Assembly: GCA_020355945.1 (NCBI GenBank)
Contig: CP070627.1
Location: 7,346,687-7,369,666, forward strand
DNA from: Candidatus Aminicenantota bacterium
GTDB taxonomy: Bacteria > Acidobacteriota > Aminicenantia > UBA2199
Direction: 5' to 3'
DNA length: 22,980 bases
The notes under the pieces were generated by a model. That model saw only the letters and a program-made list of their open reading frames with translations. It was not told the DNA's origin and made no database searches. Positions 1-9,000 of the stretch are shown here, one piece after another; the first letter of the stretch is position 1, and every line of letters starts with the position of its first letter. The translations under genes and the position numbers were made by a program.

Positions 1-17
1 CTGCCAGAAAATGGCAG
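1..17 (-). terminator. Possible hairpin downstream of the operon
   Basis: A perfect 6 bp inverted repeat, CTGCCA / TGGCAG, with a 5-base loop, lies 92 bp beyond the stop of the last gene. It could be a transcription terminator for the minus-strand operon, but the bases that would hold the U-tract lie outside the window, so this is only a suggestion. Confidence 0.25.
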
Positions 18-60
18 AATTTCACGGATTAATAATTAGTGGTGGTATTCTGGCCTGGCA

Positions 61-96
61 CCAAAATTCCAAAATTGCCAAAATCCGCCAAAATCC
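61..96. repeat. Short tandem repeat in the intergenic tail
   Basis: Two copies of an 8-mer (CCAAAATT) followed by two copies of a 10-mer (GCCAAAATCC), together 36 bp directly downstream of the last gene. The same taste for very short AT-rich units is seen inside the megasynthase gene (AAATTCC/AAATTAC repeats). Confidence 0.75.
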
Positions 97-108
97 ATGC
101 GGGAAACA

Positions 109-732
109 TTACTTCTTCCGGGTATAAGTGATTTCCATCACCTTGAATTCACTGCCGTTGGGATCTGGTTCATAATACTCGTAGATATATTTGTCCGGGT
201 TAATGATTGTGGTGACAGCCCTGATTTTGTATTCCCGGCCTGTAAAAATATTAGTACGCATACCGGTGTCAATCCTGGTTTTACCGCTTTTGTCCAATGT
301 ACCGGTTAGTATCGTAAAATCAGTGGCCTTGTTACTAAAAGTTGTGGATATCACTTTTTGTTTATAATTATCGTAACCGGTTATCACAATGGTTTCAGTA
401 TAACTTCCCATAGATTTTTTTTTAGCTTTGATATGAGCTTTAATAAAACGGCCCTCAAAAAGCGATTCCACATGAATTTCCTGGTACATGACCATGACCT
501 CATCACCGGCAGACCGGGGAAATATATTTTGCACGCTTTCCCAATGGCCCACAAAATATTGAAGATATTTATGCATTTCACCGGGGGAACTGTATTTCTT
601 CCAGGTTTCTATTATCTTTTGCTGCTCTTTTTCCGCTTCTTTTTGATTGCCGGCAAAAACAAAAACCGTGGAAACCGAAGTCATTAAAAATATGACCAGT
701 AGAATAAAAATAAAATGGTTAATGACTTTCAT
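109..732 (-). CDS. Secreted DUF1579-like protein
   Basis: A 207-residue protein with a clear signal peptide: basic Lys2, a hydrophobic stretch at residues 6-26, and a likely cleavage near VFA|GN at 27-28. The mature part fits the DUF1579 family of small lipocalin-like beta-barrel proteins: a GHW motif at 62-64, LFEGRFI at 91-97, ITGYDNYKQK at 117-126, TGTLDKSGKTR at 143-153 and the closing MEITYTRK at 199-206. Length is about right for the family, which has no established biochemical role. The ATG follows the upstream stop by 13 bp, and its ribosome-binding site overlaps that stop (TAAAGGAG), suggesting translational coupling. It is the last gene visible in the operon. Confidence 0.85.
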   Translation of the reverse strand: MKVINHFIFILLVIFLMTSVSTVFVFAGNQKEAEKEQQKIIETWKKYSSPGEMHKYLQYFVGHWESVQNIFPRSAGDEVMVMYQEIHVESLFEGRFIKAHIKAKKKSMGSYTETIVITGYDNYKQKVISTTFSNKATDFTILTGTLDKSGKTRIDTGMRTNIFTGREYKIRAVTTIINPDKYIYEYYEPDPNGSEFKVMEITYTRKK

Positions 733-740
733 CGGATTAT

Positions 741-747
741 CTCCTTT
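741..747 (-). promoter_or_regulatory. Ribosome binding site of the DUF1579-like gene
   Basis: On the minus strand AAAGGAG, with GGAG eight bases before the ATG at 730-732. It overlaps the TAA stop of the preceding gene (746-748), consistent with coupled translation. Confidence 0.8.
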
Positions 748-2971
748 ATTTTAGGCGCCATAAGTAACTGGCTTTAAAAAATATTCCTTCTCTCATTTTC
801 AACAGGTCTCCTTGACCGGGAATCCACATCCCATTTTGCCACTGGTTTTCCAGGTAAAGGGAACCGTATCCCAGGTACACCACTGTTCCCGGTATCAAAG
901 TAAAAGAGGCCAGGAAATCGGTTAATAATTTATCCTGGAGACTATCATAACGCACAATGCCTCGCAGGGAAAAATACTTGTTGAACTGATAAGTAGTGAA
1001 GAGATCATAAATATTTAGAGAATAAATTTTCCGGCCGGTTTGTTTCTCTTTAAAATCGGAATACCAATAATCTAGGCCCAATTTCAACTTTGTAGTAGGT
1101 TCCAACAAAAAAGTGAGATTGATGGTTTTGGCGCTGCCTTTAAAGGGGTCGCTGGGGTGATAATAAATTTGCTCGCCGATGGTGATATCTTCATACAGTT
1201 GCAGCCATTTGAACAGTTGAATAAAGCCGATGGAGTGGAAGTATTTTTTGTCAAAGATTCTCCCGGCCCATGCTTCGTTTTCGTGCCAGTATTCCAGGTT
1301 GAGTTCTCCAATTGGTGAAAAGCCGAGGTTTACGGCAAATTCCCGGCTGATGTCGGTCATTTTGGTTCCCAGGTCATACAGGCGGTAGTAATGCACAAAC
1401 GGGATAATTCGTTTCAGCCAGGGTAACTGTTTTATTTTGACAGGAAGTATCGGCCCGATGCCACATGCCCCCCGGCTAATACCGACACGGTTATGAAAGG
1501 CGGTGGCCATGAAAAAATCCGTGCTGTAGCGTTCATATATTCCCCAGGTGACCAGTTTTGGAGAATAAAACTCCAACATGGCATTGACCCCGCTGCCAAT
1601 TTCCAGGGAATCACCTTGTTCCTGGCGGGTGGCAGTATGAAGATAGGAGAAACTGCCTTTCAGGTATTTAGAAAACCGGTACTTGAGGTCCCCCCCCACG
1701 ACATCATTTCGTTGGTCTCCCAGGTGGCGGCCGGTGTATAAAAACCCGATGAAGTTATCGCCCCCGATGTTATATTTGGCTCGTGCAATTCCAAAGAAGG
1801 CGGATTTTCCTTCATGGGGATTGGTCCCGGTTTCCCAGGGCTGGCCGGCTGACCGGTCATTGGCTGCCAATACCGCAAAGTTCAGCTTACCTGATGTTCC
1901 GCTTACTTTAGCTGCCCAACCCGGGTCCACAATACGACGGGTATGCACTGCCGACAACATCATACTCTCTTTGATGATGGTGAATTCCAGTACTTCCTTA
2001 CTTTCCAGGAAAAACGGCCGCTTCTCACTGTAAAATAAAGGATAACGGCGATTCACTTCTACCTGGAAAGCATCGCTTTCCACCTGGCTGAAATCCGGGT
2101 TAACCGTGGCTTCCGCTGTTATCGAAGAGGTGATCCCATATTTTATTCCCACTCCCAGGTTGGTGAAGGTGCTTTTGTCCCATTTATTTTCTTCTATTCG
2201 TTCCGAATCCCTGTTGAAGGTAAAATTGGGTAGTATTTCCATTTTCAGTCCACCTGTTTTAAGACCGGTATAGACCAGGGTAGCCATGGCGTTAAACTCC
2301 ATTTGTTTCCAATAGTTCATCATGGGCCAGTAAGCTTTGATTCCTAGATGGGGAATCGATCGAAAGAAAAATACCCTCATTTTCACTTCTTTGTTTTTAC
2401 CTTTGCTTACCTGGTAACGGATACTTTCCAGTGGGATGCGTACTTCCACCTGGTAACCGTCACCAGTGAGTTTTCCCGCGCTTTCCCAGATAAAATCCGC
2501 TGTAAAGTCCATCCACTTTAGCGATGAAGTGACGGAATCCGTCTGGATGCCGTTGGGGTTGATGAAAAAGTCACAACTGCTTTGCCTGCTGCCCATCGTG
2601 TCCAGTGAAATTCCTACATGATCGTCCCTGAAAATATCGTCTCGCTGTGAGATGGAGTTCTTTATCTTACCTGGTTCAGGGTCCCGGCAGTAAAATGCAA
2701 AGTAGAGGTTTTTCTTATCGTAAGCAGCCCAAATCCGGGTTTCTATCTGCAAATCTTTCCCGGCGGTGGGAAGGATGGTTTTTAATACCGGCGTCAAGGC
2801 TGGCTGTTTCCAGGCTGTCTCTTCCAATTCACCATCGATGGTTATCTTGCCGGTTACTCTATCCGTGAAAATCTCTTGCCCATCTTTTGATAACCGGACC
2901 GACCACAATAGATTACCGGTAAATAACACAAAAAAGATGAATGCATCGATAACTAACGAACGTCTAAACAT
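746..2971 (-). CDS. DUF5916 family protein with CBM9-like N-terminal domain, predicted outer-membrane beta-barrel
   Basis: A 741-residue protein starting with a hydrophobic N-terminal segment (about residues 5-23), probably a signal peptide. Residues 40-230 resemble family 9 carbohydrate-binding-like domains: IDGELEETAW at 45-54, an RDDIFRDDHVG acidic loop at 110-120, and FFINPNGIQTD at 135-145. The rest matches the DUF5916 pattern, including NPDFSQVESD at 291-300 and FYSEKRPFFLE at 313-323, followed by many alternating aromatic strands typical of a beta-barrel, ending in FFKASYLWRLK. Family function is poorly known; an outer-membrane location is inferred. It begins 30 bp after the megasynthase stop with a perfect AGGAGG seven bases before the ATG, so co-transcription is likely. 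Whether it helps export the peptide or is merely a neighbour cannot be told from the sequence. Confidence 0.9.
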   Translation of the reverse strand: MFRRSLVIDAFIFFVLFTGNLLWSVRLSKDGQEIFTDRVTGKITIDGELEETAWKQPALTPVLKTILPTAGKDLQIETRIWAAYDKKNLYFAFYCRDPEPGKIKNSISQRDDIFRDDHVGISLDTMGSRQSSCDFFINPNGIQTDSVTSSLKWMDFTADFIWESAGKLTGDGYQVEVRIPLESIRYQVSKGKNKEVKMRVFFFRSIPHLGIKAYWPMMNYWKQMEFNAMATLVYTGLKTGGLKMEILPNFTFNRDSERIEENKWDKSTFTNLGVGIKYGITSSITAEATVNPDFSQVESDAFQVEVNRRYPLFYSEKRPFFLESKEVLEFTIIKESMMLSAVHTRRIVDPGWAAKVSGTSGKLNFAVLAANDRSAGQPWETGTNPHEGKSAFFGIARAKYNIGGDNFIGFLYTGRHLGDQRNDVVGGDLKYRFSKYLKGSFSYLHTATRQEQGDSLEIGSGVNAMLEFYSPKLVTWGIYERYSTDFFMATAFHNRVGISRGACGIGPILPVKIKQLPWLKRIIPFVHYYRLYDLGTKMTDISREFAVNLGFSPIGELNLEYWHENEAWAGRIFDKKYFHSIGFIQLFKWLQLYEDITIGEQIYYHPSDPFKGSAKTINLTFLLEPTTKLKLGLDYWYSDFKEKQTGRKIYSLNIYDLFTTYQFNKYFSLRGIVRYDSLQDKLLTDFLASFTLIPGTVVYLGYGSLYLENQWQNGMWIPGQGDLLKMREGIFFKASYLWRLK

Positions 2972-2978
2972 GTTTTCG

Positions 2979-2984
2979 CCTCCT
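2979..2984 (-). promoter_or_regulatory. Ribosome binding site of the DUF5916 gene
   Basis: On the minus strand AGGAGG lies seven bases upstream of the ATG at 2969-2971, inside the 30 bp gap after the megasynthase stop. It fixes the start codon choice. Confidence 0.85.
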
Positions 2985-3001
2985 AAATTTAATGTATAAG
3001 T

Positions 3002-6000
3002 TCATTTCTTCAATAATTCTTCTATCACTTCTGCCAGGTGGGCAATGGTGGGTATTTCATAAAAACGGTCTATAGGAATTTCTACCTGGTATTCTTCCAT
3101 CAAATGTGAAATCATTTGCGTGCCCATCAAGGAATTGCCGTTCATGAAGAAAAAATTGTCATGGATGCCGGCTCGACTGACTCCAAGAAGTTTTTGCCAC
3201 CAATGGGCGATGGATTTCTCCAATTCACTGCGGGGGGGCTGGTAATTTTCGTCCGCTGTCTCGCGGGCTTCTATGTGGTCCAGGGATTCCAATTCGGCAT
3301 TAGCTCCTTGTGCCGATGCTCCAGGGAACACCGGTGCAATGCCGCTGCTTCCCGACATCAGGTCATTTATGTTGGCTTCCGGCCAATATCTCTTCCCCTC
3401 GAAGGGATATGCTGGCAGGGATACCCGATATCTCGGCTCTTCACCATGGAACCCCTGCCAATCAACCGGTTGACCATGATTCCACATCTGTCCCACTTTA
3501 TCTAATAGGAAACAATGGTCCGTGGTTTTCTCCTGCTGGTGTTTGACCGTATTGAGGATGATATGCCCGGGTTTTTTATCCGGGTGCGTGCGTACCATCA
3601 TACCCAGGATTCGACCCGCCCCGATTTCGATGAAAATGGCATTTTCCTCTTTCAACAACTCTTTGAGTCCATGGGAAAACCGGACCGTGGAACACAAATG
3701 CTCCCCCCAATACCCGGGATTAGTTGCTTGTTGTCCTGTTATCCATTGAGAAGTGACATTGGATATATACGGGATTTGGGGGGGCTTAAATCGGAAGCGG
3801 CTGACCTGGTTTTCAAATTCTTCTCGAATGGGTGCCATCAAAGGGGAATGGATAGCCCGGGACATATTTAAAGGCACACATATCACTCTTTTTTTCTTCA
3901 TTTCTTTTTCAAAGGCGGCAACCGCGGCTTTGGCACCGGATACAATGCAGGTGGGACCATTGACAATGGCTAAATATAAATCCTTGTTCAACAGCGTTTT
4001 CAGTTGATTTTCCGGGAGCGGCACACTGGTCATGGCGCCTTCAGGGGTTTGTTGGATTAATTGTCCCCTGATAATGACCAGTTTTAATGCATCTGGCAAA
4101 GACAACACCCCGGCAATGCAGGCGGCAATGTACTCGCCAAAACTGTAACCCATCATCGCCCGCGGGGTGATTCCCCAACGTATTAACAATTTTGCCAACG
4201 CATATTCAAAAGAAAATACAATGGGCTGGGTGAATCGTGTTTGATGGATTTGGGAAACAGGGGACCCTTCCTCACTCACCTCGCCCCTACCCGGATAAAG
4301 GATTTCTTTGATATCGTAATCCAGCATCGGTTTTAAAATCTCGAAACACCGGTCCATCTCTTCACGGAAAATGGGTTCGCTGCGGTAGAGGTCAATTCCC
4401 ATATTGACATATTGGGAACCTTGACCGCAAAACATAAATACCACGGGCGGATTTTCCTCTTTTACATAAGCAGTGGGAATCCGTTTCATATAAAGGGCCA
4501 ACCGGTCATAGTCAGTATCGATAGTGGAGCACAGCAGCATTCTCCGGTAAGGAAAGTGTCTCCGGCCCACCTGCAGGGTATAGGCCATGTCTGCCAGGTT
4601 AATGCCAGGATTTTTTTTGATAAAGCGCACTAAATTTTCAGTTTGTTTTTCAAGGGCTGTGGGGGTTTTAGCGGACAATAAAATTAACTGGTGTTCGCTG
4701 CCACCTGTAATCCCTCTTCCGTGGTCTATCTTCGGTGCTTCTTCAAGTACCACATGGGCATTGGTGCCGCCGATACCAAAGGAACTGACGCCGGCTCGCA
4801 GCGGATACCCATTATTTTCCCATTCTTTCAGCCTGGTAACAACATAAAAAGGGGTGTTTTTAAAATCAATTGCCGGATTGGGGGTGTTGAAATGAAGACC
4901 TGGTGGAATAAGACGGTGTTTGAGGGCCAGGACGGTTTTTATAAAACCGGCTAGTCCGGCGGCTGAATAGAGATGACCTAAATTGCTTTTTATGGTACCC
5001 AGGGCACAGGACGCCTTTTTATTTGTATTAAATACCTGTTTCAGGGCTTCGATTTCCACGGTGTCGCCTAAGGCGGTAGCGGTACCGTGGGCTTCGATGT
5101 AGGTAATACTCTCTGGTACCACCCCGGCCATTAATTGAGCGGCTTTTATCACCTCTGCCTGGCCATCGACACTGGGCGCGGTGTAACCTACTTTGCGAAA
5201 ACCATCATTATTAATGGCGGAACCTTTTATCACCGCATAAATATTATCCCTGGCCGCGGCAGCGTCTGCCAATCTTTTCAACACCACCACGCCAACCCCG
5301 TCTCCAAATACGGAACCGCTGGCTTCCTCATCAAAAGACCGGTTGTGACCATCCGCGGAAAGGATCATTCCCGGCTGGTACAGGTACCCCCGTTTGGGTG
5401 GGTAATTGATGGATACCCCCCCGGCCAAAGCGATTTCACAATCACCGTGCAGCAGACCCTGCACTGCCCAATGAACAGCCACCAGTGAAGTGGAACAAGC
5501 GGTTTGCAGGGAAACACTGGGCCCTTTTAAATTTAATTTATAAGAAATATGAGTACACATAAAATCTTTGTCTGCCAATTGGGCCACCATAAATGCGCTT
5601 AATCCCTGGTTCGCACCGCCAAAACACGTTAATGCTTCCCAATTGAGATTAGGGGAAGCCCCGGCATATAACCCGATGCGGCCATTATAGGAAATCGGAT
5701 TATACCCGGCATCTTCCAATGCATGCCAGATGCACTGTTGAAAGATACGCATCTGGGGGTCCATGATCTGTGCTTCCCTGGCTGTATATCCAAAAAAAGA
5801 AGCATCAAAATATTCCACTCCGTCGATAACCCCCTTGGCTTTTATATAATTGGGATTATTGAGGGTATCGGCGTCAATACCTTCTGCTTGTAACTCTTCG
5901 TCCGTAAAAAAACAGATGGATTCGATACCGTTTTTCAAATTTTCCCAAAATTCATCGATATGCCGGGCCCCGGGAAAAATCCCGGCCATGCCGATAACAG

Positions 6001-9000
6001 CCAGTTCCAGGCCGGTTTCCTTGTTTTGTAATGACGCCTCATCTTTGTTTATGATTTTTTTTATTACCTTTTTACCTCTATCCAGGGCCTCAGACATTTC
6101 TTTTTGTTTTTCCCTGGCGATTCCTTTTTCATCATTCTCCTGTTCCAGGTAACCCGCCAGGGAACGGATGGTGCTGTGTTGGAACAGTGCTACTACCGGG
6201 ATTTGCCGGTTAAATGTCTCGTTTAACCTGGTGTTGATGGTAAAGATATCCAATGATGTCCCCCCCAGGTCGAAGAAATTATCCTCCAGTCCGACCCGGT
6301 CTTTTTCCAGCACTTGTTTCCAGATATCGGCCACTATTTTTTCTTTATTGCTGGCTGGCACGGCATAGGATTGACCGGGACTGGTTTCAGGTGGAGGTAA
6401 CTGTTTCCGGTGGATTTTACCGGTGATAGTTAAGGGAATTTCTTCCACTTCCATGATATAAGGAGGTATCATATAACCGGGTAATTTCAGGGCCAGCCGC
6501 GCTTTCACCCGGGATATATCCAGGACCGCTCCAGGATTCATCACCACGTAAGCAGCCAGGTAATTCTGACCGGATTTTCGTCTTTCTTCCACTACTACAG
6601 TTTTTTTAATGTTCTCAATATTAGCCAGTTGGTTTTCGATTTCCCCCAATTCGATGCGATATCCCCTGACCTTTACCTGGCGGTCGATGCGGCCCAAGAA
6701 TTCGATATTCCCATCAGATAACCACCGGGCTAAATCACCGGTTTTGTACACAGCGTGGAACTTCTCTGCGGTTAATTCCGGGCGGTTCAAATAGCCGCGG
6801 GTGACGCCTGAACCGGTCACACACAATTCACCAGCCACTCCAATGGGTAATAGATTACCGTATTTATCTAAGATATAAACCTGGTAATTGGCGATGGGTT
6901 TACCGATGCACACATTAGAAGGGAGTTTCCCATCCTGGCGGCACCGGTAATAAGTCGCACAAACTGTCGATTCAGTGGGACCGTAGGTGTTGTATACCTG
7001 GCCTATTTCCATGAGATTTTCAATATATTCAGCCTTTAATTGGTCGCCCCCGCTAATCATAATTCGCAGGGAAACCAGGGGGTTATTTCCCTTACCGCTA
7101 AAACCTGCCGCTGCTTGATTCAATTCATTTAACAACTGGGGCGAACAGGTGATAAAAGTGACCCGATGCTTTTCAATAAAATCACACAGCCCGGTAATAT
7201 CCCTGGTCACCTCCCGGCCGGCAATTACCAATTTGCCCCCTCTCAACAGGATCGGGTAAAGTTCTTCGACAAAGGCATCGAATGCATAAGAGACCTGCTG
7301 AATTACCGTGTCTTCCGGCCGGAGATCAAATTCTTGTTCAAAGGCATGGATATAAGCGGCTAGATTGCGGTGTTCCACCAATACACCTTTGGGACGACCC
7401 GTTGTACCCGAAGTGTAGATGATGTAAGCCAGGTTACCCCCCTGTTGGGGGGAAATTCCAAATTCCAAATTACAAATTACAAACGAAGGGGAGCCCTTCG
7501 GGCGGGTTTTAAACGCCTGCGGCGAAGAAAAATCCGCGATTTCTTGACCGGTTAAAAGAATTTTGGCACTGCTGTCTTCCAGCATGAAATCAATGCGATC
7601 TTGCGGGTAATCCGGGTCAACCGGCATATAAGCACCCCCGGCTTTTAATATACCAAACAGACCCATAACCATTTCTAAAGACGGTTCCACCTTGATACCT
7701 ACAATAGTGTCGGGCTGAACGCCCTTTTCCCTTAGCAGCTTAGCCAATCGATCGGATATTTCATTCAATTCTTTGTAAGTAATAGCTATTAGATCCTGGC
7801 GCTTAGCTCTTAGGCTACTTTCGCCCAAGGCGTTTAAAACTTGCCCGAAGGGCGCCTCTTCCTTCTTACCTTCTACCCTTCTACCCTTCCACCCTTCTCC
7901 TTTCCCTACCAGGGCCACATGATCCGGTGTTCCGGCTGCCTGGTCTGTAAATAATTCATAGACGGTTTGCATACGGGGATATTCCCGGGATGTATTGTTA
8001 AACGATTCCAGCAACTGGTTTTTTTCTTCTTCATCCATCACCCGGATATCCAGTAACCGGATGCCGGGGTCTTTCACCACTTCACTGATTATGTTAATAA
8101 AATGACGGCCAAACTGTTCCATGGTCTCCCGCTTATACAACCGTGTACAATATTCCAACCTGAAATAGACCTGGTCTCCGGCTTCCATGGCTTCAATGGT
8201 AAAATCCACTTTGGACATATGCCGGGCCTCTTCATCGGATGAATGATAAGGGGAAAATTTTAAACCTTCTAATTGAAATTCTGTTTTTTCTATATTTTGT
8301 ACAATTAACATGGCATCAAATACGGGATTACGGCTAATCTCATTTTCTGCTCCCAGCTTTTTAATCAATTCTTTAAAGGGATAGTCCTGGTTATCATAGG
8401 CGTCCAATGTTGACTGTTTCACAACTTTTAAAAATTCGCCAAAAGTTTGCTGGCCGAAGGGATAATTTCGTAAGGCCAGGGTTTCAATGAGAAGACCGGG
8501 GACATGTTCCAGGTCCGGGTGGTGTCTTGAGGCAATAGTCGTGCCAATGATAATATCTTCCTGACCGGTATACCTGGCCAATAAAATATTATATACCACC
8601 AATAGCGCCATGAATAATGTTGTTCCTGTTTCTTTTAGCAGGTGATTGAGACCCCTGGTTACGGATTTTTCCAGGACAAGAGTAAACCAGTCACCTTCAA
8701 AATGTTGTACCAGGGGTCTGGGAAAATCAGTAGCTATATCGAGAACCGGCAGTTCACCGTGAAATCGTTCATCCCAGTATGTTTCTTGTTTCTTTAATTG
8801 GCCTGATGTAAGCCGGTTATACTGCCAGCGGGCAAAGTCCTTATATTGCAACTGCAGCGGATTTATATCCCTGTCCGCATAAAGCGCCATAAATCCTGTT
8901 AAAAAAATCGACATGGAGGTACCGTCGGAAATAATATGATGCATATCAAACACCAGGATATGCTTCTCTTCCGCTAATTTTATCAAACCCAATCGCAGCA

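Noticed and set aside
3005..3300. Thioesterase or docking domain at the C-terminus
   Set aside because: After the ACP serine at residue 6613 only about 42 residues remain, which are the end of the ACP fold; there is no GxSxG motif.
7430..7910. Assembly error or chimera as the source of the repeats
   Set aside because: Every insert keeps the frame open and is flanked by intact core motifs on both sides, which random misassembly at many sites would not do. Copy number in individual arrays could still be misjudged by short-read assembly.
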